Positions 1 through 6,694 are shown, counted from the first letter of the stretch. The stretch: DNA of 9,981 nucleotides from Candidatus Methanophaga sp. GoMg3.2 (GCA_013180565.1 QBUN01000350.1:1-9981); one strand, 5' to 3'. Notes: a model not told the origin generated them from the letters alone. Made by a program: numbers and translations.

Positions 1-238
1 AACATCACGTTCAGCGCCACCTGAATCGCTTTCTTCTTTGCTGCCTTGTCGCTGGCTATCTCATAGACAACATCAGAGTTTTCAAGGTTTTTCCTTATGT
101 TTTTCTCTATTTGCTCTTTAGAGCTGCGGTGTTCGATTTCTATCATCAAAATTTCGCTGCCCGTTTCAGCGATTAAGACAGTATAACCTCCGTGACTTTT
201 AGTTAAATCCGTCTCTACTTCAAATTGTGATATAGCAA
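1..238 (-). pseudogene. Start-less ORF remnant running from the tRNA-Glu 3' end off the left edge
   Basis: The minus strand is open in one frame across the whole segment, giving about 79 residues with protein-like composition, including GGYTVLIAETGSEILMIEIE and later KNIRKNLENSDVVYEIASDK. Hydrophobic beta-strand-like stretches alternate with a charged helix. An acidic I-E-I-E-H-R strand followed by an amphipathic helix loosely recalls restriction-endonuclease-fold domains of archaeal accessory proteins, but I cannot name the family. No ATG, GTG or TTG lies at the natural N-terminus. The frame stays open backwards through the tRNA gene, and its only upstream ATG is inside the tRNA, which cannot be a real start. 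The first ATG after the tRNA (position 146) would cut the apparent domain in half. It is best read as the remaining part of a gene whose 5' end was lost at the tRNA junction. The other end lies outside the window. Confidence 0.5.
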
Positions 239-313
239 TGCTCCGCCTGGGATTTGAACCCAGGTCGTGGGCTCGAGAGGCCCGCATGCTTGGCCGAACT
301 ACACCAGCGGAGC
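239..313 (-). tRNA. tRNA-Glu, anticodon CUC
   Basis: A full cloverleaf folds on the minus strand. The acceptor stem is GCTCCGC/GCGGAGC with discriminator A (239). The D arm starts GTGTAGTTCGG. The anticodon loop is CTCTCGA with CTC at positions 34-36. The T arm is CTGGG-TTCAAAT-CCCAG. The overall pattern matches archaeal tRNA-Glu. CCA is not encoded (the next bases read TTG), so it must be added enzymatically. One oddity is that pair 27-43 at the base of the anticodon stem reads C-A, a mismatch. No intron is present. It sits 10 bp downstream of the atwA stop codon, on the same strand. Confidence 0.95.
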
Positions 314-323
314 AAAACCTTAT

Positions 324-2042
324 TTATTCCAGCTCTTTAAACTTCTGCGTCAGGAATGTATCACACACCTCATCCGGATCTCCTCGCAACACAAGTCTTC
401 CCTCATCTATTAATATCGCTTCGTGCGTAAGCTCTCGAATCACGTCTAGCTGATGACTCACAACTAACATAGTTGTACCGAACTTACGATTCAAATCTTT
501 CAATGCATTCGTTACCATACGCAACGAAACAGGGTCTATGTCACCAAAAGGCTCGTCTAATAGTAGAATTTCACAGTTTGAAGCCATAAGAGAAGCAATT
601 GCGAGCCTTATCTCCTCGCCCACACTCGTCTCCGAAATGTAACGACTGAATATCTCCTCAGGCAAGTTCACCGCTTTTAGGTATGGCTTAGCCGCATTAA
701 ATGCTTCGGTCGCCGGATATACAGGGAACAGTTCATTCAATAGCCCTATATCAAGATCTATCTCCCGGAGTCTACCCTTAGCCTCTTCCTCCGGCAAATC
801 AGCAAGTCGTAAAAGAACATCGAGTGTGACGTCACTAATACCAAATTCCTCCGCCCTTTCCATCGCATGTTTCACCATCTCGAACTTCTTCAACCCGATC
901 CGTCGTGCAAAAAGGTCTTGAACGAGCTGGTAAGGCGGAAGTGCAAACTCCTGATGAACAATACCTAATTTGCTCCGCGCTTCTATTGATCTACTACCAT
1001 ATTCGCTAATATTAGCAAAGTCTACTGTTCCTATCCTGATCAGAATATGACCCCTATCTGGCTTCTCAAAACCGCCTAATAAGCGCATTAAAACCGTCTT
1101 CCCCATTGCAGAAGGACCAACTATCCCTACTATGCTGCCTCTCGGAATCTTGACATTAATGTCTTGCATTTCTATCGTTCGCATCAATGTATGGTATGTG
1201 ACCAGGTCATATTTCTTCCAGACACCGTCAATCCAGATCATCGTGTCTTGCACATCCTTTATTGGTGCTAAAGGCTTTACGGGCTCAAGAGGGGTTAAGA
1301 ACTTATCGATTACGTTTTTCGTTTCTCCGTCTTCTACTATCTTCCCTTTATCCATCATGAGCAACCGATCGCAAAGATATTCATGCACTTCGGGCATGTG
1401 AGAGACGAGTAAAATGGATAGATCTGTTTTATCTTTCACCCGTCTTACAGACTCAAGCAGATATTTCCTCGTTAGAGGGTCAGACATCGTGCCGGGTTCA
1501 TCAAGGAGCAATATGGCGGGCTCTTTTGCTAGTTGCCGCGCGAGCAAAACCCTTTGTTTGTCGCCACCGCTCAAAATCGTGTATAGGTGATTCCATTTGT
1601 CTCGTAATCCAACAAGATCGAGAATTTTAAATGCCTCTTCCTTTAGCTCATCGTATTCGTCATCAAACACAGGTACATCTTCAAAACCTGTTTGCTTCGA
1701 CCTCAGCCGTTTTATTACATTGTCTATCACGGAAATATTATAAAGTGCAAAAGAGCGCTGAAGATGAAAAGCCGTCTTTTCTCTAAGCTTCCTGTACTCA
1801 GACCAAGATGAATCAGGTGTCACTTTAATGCCATCTATCTCTATTACACCTTCATCAAACCGCTCATAACCGCGAAGCATGCGAAGCAAAGTTGTCTTAC
1901 CTGCCCCACTCATTCCGATTACCCCTAGCGTCTCGCCTTTTTCTAACTTAAAAGATACATCATCCAGCGCTACCAGATCTCTATCTATCTTTGACAATTC
2001 GTACCGCTTACAAAGCCCATGAACACGCAATATTGCACTCAT
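324..2042 (-). CDS. atwA: Methyl-coenzyme M reductase activation protein, component A2 (twin ABC ATPase)
   Basis: This is a cytoplasmic 572-residue protein with two ABC nucleotide-binding domains in one chain and no membrane segments, as in AtwA. That family supplies the ATP-dependent step in reductive activation of methyl-CoM reductase (nickel cofactor F430). In domain 1, Walker A is GMSGAGKT (43-50), the Q-loop is Q95, the signature is LSGGDKQR (157-164), Walker B is ILLLDEP (177-183) and the switch histidine is H215. In domain 2, Walker A is GPSAMGKT (309-316), the Q-loop is about Q364, the signature is degenerate (TSVGEEIR, 472-479), Walker B is ILLLDEP (492-498) and the switch histidine is H530. 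About 100 residues separate the second Q-loop from the signature, much longer than in domain 1, so the helical subdomain is enlarged. The start ATG is preceded by a GAGG-type ribosome site about 9 nt upstream. It is monocistronic apart from the tRNA 10 bp downstream. A generic ABC ATPase is the alternative, but the full-length pattern fits AtwA well. Confidence 0.9.
   Translation of the reverse strand: MSAILRVHGLCKRYELSKIDRDLVALDDVSFKLEKGETLGVIGMSGAGKTTLLRMLRGYERFDEGVIEIDGIKVTPDSSWSEYRKLREKTAFHLQRSFALYNISVIDNVIKRLRSKQTGFEDVPVFDDEYDELKEEAFKILDLVGLRDKWNHLYTILSGGDKQRVLLARQLAKEPAILLLDEPGTMSDPLTRKYLLESVRRVKDKTDLSILLVSHMPEVHEYLCDRLLMMDKGKIVEDGETKNVIDKFLTPLEPVKPLAPIKDVQDTMIWIDGVWKKYDLVTYHTLMRTIEMQDINVKIPRGSIVGIVGPSAMGKTVLMRLLGGFEKPDRGHILIRIGTVDFANISEYGSRSIEARSKLGIVHQEFALPPYQLVQDLFARRIGLKKFEMVKHAMERAEEFGISDVTLDVLLRLADLPEEEAKGRLREIDLDIGLLNELFPVYPATEAFNAAKPYLKAVNLPEEIFSRYISETSVGEEIRLAIASLMASNCEILLLDEPFGDIDPVSLRMVTNALKDLNRKFGTTMLVVSHQLDVIRELTHEAILIDEGRLVLRGDPDEVCDTFLTQKFKELE
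336..341 (-). promoter_or_regulatory. Candidate TATA box for tRNA-Glu, inside the 3' end of atwA
   Basis: The minus strand reads TTTAAA 23-28 nt upstream of the tRNA 5' end (313). This is the usual spacing of an archaeal TATA box from the transcription start. It overlaps the last codons of atwA. Inference: the tRNA can be transcribed independently, although readthrough from atwA is also possible. Confidence 0.5.
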
Positions 2043-2116
2043 TTTTATCGCCTCTTTCTTATCTCCTGATATAATGACATACTATAACTATGAATCATAA
2101 ATATTTTATCTAATTA
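2043..2116. promoter_or_regulatory. Divergent promoter region between atwA and the hydrolase remnant
   Basis: This stretch is very AT-rich. On the minus strand it offers TATA-like elements (ATTATAT near 2070; AATATTTATG near 2100) ahead of atwA, with AGGAG and GAGG ribosome-site candidates close to the ATG. On the plus strand, AAATATTTTA (about 2099-2108) lies very close to the ATG at 2117, so a transcript from it would have almost no leader. The exact boxes are not resolvable by eye. Confidence 0.45.
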
Positions 2117-2376
2117 ATGGCCAAAAACCAAAAGGGTGGAGCACGCACTGCAATAATAATACTTGCTATTAGCATCGCGGCAATAGCTGCTGTGATATTT
2201 CTTTCAGGTCCCGATATTCCCTAAACGATACGATCATAGCATACGAAAATGCACAGCGGACATACACAAAAGCACTCGCACCAAAAAAACTATATACTAT
2301 TGAGACTGCCACACATGGGTACTGCAATGAAATGGCTGCATATCTCGACACAGACCTTGATGCTATGGTCTCGTGA
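2117..2376 (+). pseudogene. Degraded alpha/beta-hydrolase-like gene with N-terminal membrane anchor
   Basis: Two protein-like pieces lie in different frames. From ATG 2117 to TAA 2224 there are 35 residues: a polar, basic start (MAKNQKGGAR), about 19 hydrophobic residues (TAIIILAISIAAIAAVIFLS) and GPDIP. This is a typical signal anchor or uncleaved signal peptide. A second frame, open from 2173 and protein-like from about 2227 to TGA 2374-2376, reads through APKKLYTIETATHGYCNEMA. This resembles the last strand and the catalytic-histidine loop (ATHGY) of alpha/beta hydrolases. Inference: this was one exported or membrane-anchored hydrolase. The catalytic core with the nucleophile Ser/Cys and acid is missing, through a large internal deletion with a frameshift in the 2173-2224 overlap. 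It fills most of the gap between atwA and the isomerase. Alternatively the first 35 codons are still translated as a small membrane peptide. I recognise no close family member. Confidence 0.55.
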
Positions 2377-2394
2377 TCCCTATTCTATTTGACG

Positions 2395-3186
2395 TCATGT
2401 TAAGTGCTTTTGTATAAGCGCTAAGCTCTCTATCCCGCCCTCTAAGGTATACAATTCCAGCACCATTAGCCCGTGATATTCATAGTCCTTTATCCATGCC
2501 AACACCTTTTTATAATCCAGGTTGCCCTCGCCCAATGGCAAATGCAGGTCATCAGCGCCAAAGTTGTCGCTTGCATGCATGTGTATTATCTCTACAGCAG
2601 TCGCCTTCTTATTTAAAAATTCGTCTAGCGTCTTTGTCGTATTTGCATGCGCCACGTCAAGACAGAGTCCAAGATTATCCGCATTCACACCGCGCACTAT
2701 TCGATTAAGTTCTTCCGGATCCCGACCCATAAGCATTTTCGCCGATGTTAGATTCTCTAATGCTATTCGCAACCCACGTTCCGCAGCAAAATCACATATT
2801 GTTGTTAGACTCGCAATCGCTTTCTGAAACGCCTTCTCCGGCATCTGCACGGTCAATGGCGAGAAAAGGCCAGGATGTACTACGCATATATCTGCAATGA
2901 ACTCGTATGCCGCATCTATGCACTCCTTTATCTGCCTTATGCTTTCTTCCCTCATCCGCTCGTTTACACTTGCTATGTTAATATCCGAGAGCGGGGAATG
3001 CAATGAAAGGATGAGATTTGTCGTTTCGCTTATCGCCCTCACCCGCTCTTTAAATTCGCCTTCCACTTTCTGCTCGCCTTCACCCACAATCTCCCAGCCC
3101 TGAAAGCCAGCATCTTCTATTCTATACATCCACTCCACGGGGTTGCTGGTCGCATCTACCGCGGAGAAACTTATTTTCGGTATCAT
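2395..3186 (-). CDS. Sugar phosphate isomerase/epimerase-like TIM-barrel protein (xylose isomerase / AP endonuclease 2 fold)
   Basis: A 263-residue protein of the xylose-isomerase-like TIM-barrel superfamily. Candidate metal or catalytic residues sit at barrel strand ends: H63 (LHSPLSDI), H104 (VVHPG), E144 (ALENL), D177 and H180 (CLDVAHAN), H204 and D207 (HMHASDN), H215 and E220 (LHLPLGEGNLDY) and E244 (VLELY). The set suggests a divalent-metal-dependent enzyme acting on a sugar, a polyol or abasic DNA. The substrate cannot be told from sequence. The length fits the superfamily's small single-domain members, and no signal peptide is seen. It stands alone on the minus strand, divergent from the ATPase genes, and ends 18 bp from the convergent hydrolase remnant. 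A TATA box about 30 nt upstream implies a very short leader. Superfamily assignment is firm; function is open. Confidence 0.8.
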   Translation of the reverse strand: MIPKISFSAVDATSNPVEWMYRIEDAGFQGWEIVGEGEQKVEGEFKERVRAISETTNLILSLHSPLSDINIASVNERMREESIRQIKECIDAAYEFIADICVVHPGLFSPLTVQMPEKAFQKAIASLTTICDFAAERGLRIALENLTSAKMLMGRDPEELNRIVRGVNADNLGLCLDVAHANTTKTLDEFLNKKATAVEIIHMHASDNFGADDLHLPLGEGNLDYKKVLAWIKDYEYHGLMVLELYTLEGGIESLALIQKHLT

Positions 3187-3320
3187 AAATAATTAACCTA
3201 ACTTTTTAGTAATCTTATATAGAGAGAGCGAGTTTAACAACCTTTTAAAAAGGATAAATAATTATAAATGAAACATTTAAAAAGCTATAATACAATCGTC
3301 CTATTATAGAAGAATATACA
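3187..3320. promoter_or_regulatory. Divergent promoter region: isomerase-like gene and ATPase H-E-F cluster
   Basis: For the minus-strand gene, TATATAAG occupies 3214-3221, placing a start about 5-8 nt before its ATG, so the mRNA is nearly leaderless. For the plus-strand cluster, a purine-rich GAAAC precedes TTTAAAAA (3276-3283), placing transcription start near 3305-3308 and giving a short leader to ATG 3321. An imperfect AT-rich palindrome (CCTTTTAAAAAGG, 3241-3253) lies between the two promoters. Confidence 0.6.
3285..3309. repeat. Perfect 8-bp inverted repeat at the predicted ATPase transcription start
   Basis: The arms are CTATAATA (3285-3292) and TATTATAG (3302-3309), exact reverse complements separated by 9 nt (CAATCGTCC). 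The left arm begins one base after the TATA-like box, and the right arm ends 11 bp before ATG 3321. The placement fits an operator that would block initiation, or a weak hairpin near the mRNA 5' end. The arms are AT-rich, so chance is possible. Confidence 0.5.
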
Positions 3321-3638
3321 ATGGCAGTAGAAGCATTAAGGTTTATAAGAGAAAGGGAAGAGGCAGGTCAGAAGCAGATAGAAGCGGCCAAAGAGCGTGC
3401 TGTAGAGATAGCAAGGGCGGCAGAGGAAGAAGTAAAAGGGCGAAAAGAGGCAGCGCGTGTGGATGAGAAGAACGTCTCCTTTGAGGTTGCCGATAAGTAT
3501 GCGAAGGAAGGCGGAGAGGAAGAGAAAGAGCTAATGAAAAATGCGGAGGCCGAGGCAGAGAAGCTGAGATCTATTGCGGAATCTAATATCGAGAACACGG
3601 CAAGCATAGTGCTAGAAAAGATATTGGGGTTGGGGTGA
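3321..3638 (+). CDS. ahaH: A-type (V/A) ATP synthase peripheral stalk subunit H
   Basis: The 105-residue protein is almost entirely a charged, Ala/Glu/Lys-rich coiled coil (for example AAKERAVEIARAAEEEVKGR). It ends in a less charged tail, NIENTASIVLEKILGLG. This is the form of archaeal subunit H, which pairs with subunit E to make the peripheral stalk linking the catalytic head to the membrane stator. The length is close to the family's usual size of about 100-110 residues. It is the first gene of the cluster, with promoter signals just upstream. Its stop overlaps the next ORF by 4 nt (GTGA). Low-complexity coiled coil alone would be weak evidence; the adjacent E and F genes make the call secure. 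Confidence 0.85.
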   Translation: MAVEALRFIREREEAGQKQIEAAKERAVEIARAAEEEVKGRKEAARVDEKNVSFEVADKYAKEGGEEEKELMKNAEAEAEKLRSIAESNIENTASIVLEKILGLG

Positions 3639-4294
3639 TTCGCTTGGGTGTGAATGAGATAGAGGGGCGGATAAAAGACGAAGCAAATGCTGAGTGCGAT
3701 AAGATAGTGAGCGAAGCTGAGGCGAAGGCGAGTGAGCTGATTAGTGAAGCGAGAGAAGAGATAGAAGATCGAAAAAAGGACTTTATTGTGGCTGAGGAAG
3801 CGCGAGGTCTGGAGGAGAAAGAGCGGATGGTTAGAGCCGCGCGACTGAATGCAAGGAAGCTTAAATGGAATGCTGAGGAGGAGATGACAAAGAAGGCGTT
3901 AGAGGAAACAATGAAGAGGATAAAGAAAGTAAAAGAAGAAGGTTTCAAAGGTGTTTCGTATTCTGACATCATGGCTGGTTTGATAAAGGACGCTTCAATA
4001 AATCTAATTGCTGGTGGTGGCACAGACAATGAATTGGAAGCAGTGATTTGCGAGGAGGATGTGTCTTACATAGACAAATCTATACTTAAGAAAGTATCTA
4101 CTGAACTAAGCCATGATATAACGGTACCTGTAAAATTATCGCTATCCCGTGAAAGGATAAAGTCCGCAGGTGGAGTCATAGTGCGAGGAAAAGAGGGTAA
4201 AATAGAGGTGAATAATACTTTTGAACAGCGTATGACTCGATACTCTGCCAGTATAAGGGAAGATATAATGAAAACGCTCTTTACAGAAAAATGA
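3635..4294 (+). CDS. ahaE: A-type (V/A) ATP synthase subunit E
   Basis: The maximal frame encodes 219 residues. Residues 1-105 are a long charged helix (NEIEGRIKDEANAECDKIVS and onward), and residues 106-219 are the globular domain that contacts the catalytic head. The C-terminal hallmark is present: SAGGVIVRGKEGKIEVNNTF (177-196), then a final helix ending in LF. Subunit E forms the peripheral stalk with H. The start is uncertain. GTG 3635 overlaps the ahaH stop, but GGTGAT (3634-3639), a good match to the archaeal anti-Shine-Dalgarno, suits TTG 3644 (5-nt gap) or GTG 3650 better; the latter gives the more family-like N-terminus VNEIEGRIKD. It overlaps ahaF by 4 nt (ATGA), implying translational coupling. 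It directly follows H, whereas in most archaeal operons I recall, I and K come between them. Confidence 0.9.
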   Translation: MIRLGVNEIEGRIKDEANAECDKIVSEAEAKASELISEAREEIEDRKKDFIVAEEARGLEEKERMVRAARLNARKLKWNAEEEMTKKALEETMKRIKKVKEEGFKGVSYSDIMAGLIKDASINLIAGGGTDNELEAVICEEDVSYIDKSILKKVSTELSHDITVPVKLSLSRERIKSAGGVIVRGKEGKIEVNNTFEQRMTRYSASIREDIMKTLFTEK

Positions 4295-4614
4295 TTGCAG
4301 TAATTGGTGACTCTGAGACTGCAAGTGGTTTCCGGCTTGCGGGAGTAACGAAAGTGTATGAATGTTCCACGGACAATGAGGATGTTACTCGTGTGTTAGA
4401 TAATTTAGTACGGGATGCGGTTGCTGTTGTAATTATAAGCGAAAGGATTGCCGCCGTAGCGCGGAACAAAGAGAAGATAAGAGCGATAAATGCGAAGAAA
4501 AGCGGCGTGATCCCCGTTATCATTGAAGTGCCCGATAAGAAAGGACCTATGGTGGATGCGGTTGACGAAATAGGCTTATTGATAAAACGTGCAGTTGGTG
4601 TCGCGATTAAGTGA
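4291..4614 (+). CDS. ahaF: A-type (V/A) ATP synthase subunit F
   Basis: At 107 residues, this is the size and pattern of subunit F, the small Rossmann-like central-stalk subunit that binds D inside the rotor. Family features visible are IAVIGDSETASGFRLAGV (2-19), the strand VAVVIISERIA (44-54) and the GVIPVIIEVPDKKGP segment (72-86). It starts inside the ahaE stop codon (ATGA overlap). The cluster ends here: the next gene is convergent topA, 34 bp away. The usual followers A, B and D are not present. Confidence 0.92.
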   Translation: MIAVIGDSETASGFRLAGVTKVYECSTDNEDVTRVLDNLVRDAVAVVIISERIAAVARNKEKIRAINAKKSGVIPVIIEVPDKKGPMVDAVDEIGLLIKRAVGVAIK

Positions 4615-4648
4615 ATCTTTTTGCGTGTAAAAAAAGTTGAGGCACGTG
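4615..4648. terminator. Convergent intergenic spacer with oligo-T tracts for both directions
   Basis: Four bases after the ahaF stop the plus strand has TTTTT (4618-4622). Beyond the topA stop the minus strand has T7 (complement of A7 at 4629-4635). Archaeal termination commonly uses short oligo-T runs without a hairpin, so these could end both convergent transcripts. Confidence 0.5.
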
Positions 4649-6694
4649 TCAATTCTCACCTTTTTTCTCACTCTTTACTTTATCCTGCCACTGCTGGAAA
4701 TTGCAATATGGACAGCCGAAATCCCAGGGGCGCGCACCCTTTTTTATTATCTTCAACTTAAACATATAGGGATGTTCATCGCATTTGTCCTCGGTCACAA
4801 CAACTCTACCACTCTTTGGCATTGGAAGCGAGAATTCACAAGCAGGATAATTGCTACAGCCTATAAATCGCTTACCGCGTCTAGAAGATAACAATAACAG
4901 ATCCGAGTCACATTTAGGGCATGATCCTACGATTTTATCTGCCCTTACAGCTTCTTTGAGCGAGTTTCCAATTTCACTACGGTTCTTCTTCAGATCCGCA
5001 AACACGTCTTTCAGCATATTTCGCGAATCTTCTGCAACTTCCTTCTTCTTCCGTTTTCCCTCACTTATCTCATCCATCTCCAACTCGAGCGTTTTTGTCA
5101 TCTCCGACTTCGTTATCAGCGCGGCGTATTTCTCTAATGAATCTATAAGCGCAACTGCCTTCTCCGTTGGTTTTGCCGGATTGCCCTGCACGTATGTTCT
5201 ATCATACAACTTCCCTATTATCTCATGTCGCGTACTCTTCGTGCCCAGCCCCAAGTCATCCATCTTCTTTATTAGTCCCGCCTGTGAAATCCTGTTTGGC
5301 GGTTTCGTTTCCTTCTCTACAAGCTCGATATGCTCAAGATCTACTTTCTCATCCTCTTTTAACTGTGGTATTACCAGCTCCTCCTTCTTCTGATACGGAT
5401 ATATGGCGAGGAAACCTTGCTCCTTCAGTAGTCTACCCTTTGCTGTTAATGGCTCGTCGCCTATCTCAGCCGTCACATTTGTATCTTCCCATTTCGCAGC
5501 GTCCGAAAGTGTAGCTAAAAAACGCCGAACTACAAGTTCATAGACTTTCCATTCGTCTTTCTCTAGCTTATCTTTTGTTGTTTCTGCGACCGGATGTATG
5601 GGCGGATGGTCAGTGGTCTTTTTTTTACCTACAGTTGGCTTTAATTCCTTTTTCGTGAGTAGCAACTTGGCATGCTTACCAAATTCTTTGTGCTTCTGGA
5701 ACATCTGCACTAACGCCTTTAAATCGAGCGTGTCAGGATAGGTGGTATTATCAGTACGATGATAAGAGATGAGTCCGCCAAGGTATAACCCCTCTGCGAT
5801 AGCCATTAGACGCTTCGGAGTATAGCTTATAGCGGATGCAGCACTTATAAAACTGGTAGTATCAAAAGGTGTAGGCGGCTTCTCAACCCGTAACTTCGTC
5901 TTTAGCGTACGAATAACGCCCGATTTGGCAGCTTCTATTCTCGCTTTTGCCCCTTCCGCTTCGTCCTTCTCCCAGAATTTAGCTGTTTTATGTGTTACGT
6001 CAAAAATCTCACCGGTTTCTGTCTTTAATTTCGCATGCAGTTCCCAATACTTACGCGGTACGAAGTTCGCTATCTCTTTCTCCTTCTCTACAAGTAACGC
6101 AAGTGTTGGGGATTGCACTCGTCCAACCGAAAAGAACCCTTCGCCCAACCGATTTGCAGATAGGGATATGAACCTAGTCAGTGATGCACCCCAGACCAGG
6201 TCTATTATCTGCCTCACTTCGGCTGATGCTGCTAAGTTATAATCTACCTCACTTCTTGCCGCAAAACTATCTTTTATGTCCTTCTCTGTTATAGCACTGT
6301 ATCGCATCCGATCAACCTTCAATTCAGGGTTTATCTTTTTGATATTGTTGAGCGCTTCAACGCCTATTAACTCCCCTTCTCGATCGTAATCAGTAGCAAT
6401 GGTAATATAATCGGCTTTTTTTGCTATCTGACCCAGCATTTTAACTATATCCTTTTTTAATGCAACAGTAACTATTTTGGCATCTATCAGCTTGTAAGGA
6501 TCCACTTTGCTCCAATTATTATAGCTATCCGGGAAATCAAGACGAAAGACATGCCCGCTCAGTCCTATAACTACCTTTTCATCGAACTCGTGTGCATCTA
6601 TACCACCAATCTTTTTCTTCTTAGCCTTGCCATTCGATAGAATGGCCGCGATTTTTTTTGCTGTTGTCCCCTTCTCTGTAATTATGTAATGCAT
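4649..6694 (-). CDS. topA: DNA topoisomerase I (type IA)
   Basis: A 681-residue type IA topoisomerase, which relaxes negative supercoils through a 5'-phosphotyrosine intermediate. The TOPRIM domain is N-terminal, with E7 (ITEKGTTAKKI) and the acidic triad in TDYDREGE (101-108: D102, D104, E106). The strand-gate region includes GRVQSPT (191-197). The active-site motif is SYHRTDNTTYP, giving catalytic Y311. FLAIYPY (428-434) and the helix LGLGTKSTRHEIIG (481-494) are also typical. Two C-terminal zinc modules follow: C592/C595/C613/C619 is complete; the second has C638, H641, C661 and C664, so one cysteine appears to be replaced by histidine. It lacks a helicase domain, so it is not reverse gyrase. 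GGAGAGGT lies 3 nt before the ATG. It is convergent with the ATPase genes and downstream of tyrS with its own TATA box. Confidence 0.95.
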   Translation of the reverse strand: MHYIITEKGTTAKKIAAILSNGKAKKKKIGGIDAHEFDEKVVIGLSGHVFRLDFPDSYNNWSKVDPYKLIDAKIVTVALKKDIVKMLGQIAKKADYITIATDYDREGELIGVEALNNIKKINPELKVDRMRYSAITEKDIKDSFAARSEVDYNLAASAEVRQIIDLVWGASLTRFISLSANRLGEGFFSVGRVQSPTLALLVEKEKEIANFVPRKYWELHAKLKTETGEIFDVTHKTAKFWEKDEAEGAKARIEAAKSGVIRTLKTKLRVEKPPTPFDTTSFISAASAISYTPKRLMAIAEGLYLGGLISYHRTDNTTYPDTLDLKALVQMFQKHKEFGKHAKLLLTKKELKPTVGKKKTTDHPPIHPVAETTKDKLEKDEWKVYELVVRRFLATLSDAAKWEDTNVTAEIGDEPLTAKGRLLKEQGFLAIYPYQKKEELVIPQLKEDEKVDLEHIELVEKETKPPNRISQAGLIKKMDDLGLGTKSTRHEIIGKLYDRTYVQGNPAKPTEKAVALIDSLEKYAALITKSEMTKTLELEMDEISEGKRKKKEVAEDSRNMLKDVFADLKKNRSEIGNSLKEAVRADKIVGSCPKCDSDLLLLSSRRGKRFIGCSNYPACEFSLPMPKSGRVVVTEDKCDEHPYMFKLKIIKKGARPWDFGCPYCNFQQWQDKVKSEKKGEN

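Noticed and set aside
238..453. Plus-strand ORF of 71 codons reading across the tRNA gene and the end of atwA
   Set aside because: It is antisense to a clear tRNA and to atwA, and its translation starts within tRNA sequence.
2169..2351. Minus-strand ORF of 60 codons in the atwA-isomerase gap
   Set aside because: It is antisense to the hydrolase remnant, whose plus-strand translation is clearly more protein-like, and it has no ribosome site or recognisable motif.
3241..3253. CCTTTTAAAAAGG palindrome as an operator
   Set aside because: The match is imperfect and built from A/T runs common in this intergenic region. It is weaker than the 8-bp repeat at 3285-3309.
3583..4029. Minus-strand ORF of 148 codons opposite the ATPase subunit E gene
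   Set aside because: Its Ser/Phe/Ala-rich translation is the expected antisense of a Glu/Lys/Ala-rich coiled coil.
4281..4652. Minus-strand ORF of 123 codons opposite ahaF
   Set aside because: It is antisense to a well-supported gene, crosses the convergent spacer, and has a biased Thr/Ser/Ile composition.
4851..5393. Plus-strand ORF of 180 codons inside topA
   Set aside because: It is antisense to the conserved C-terminal part of topoisomerase I, with Ser/Phe-rich shadow composition.
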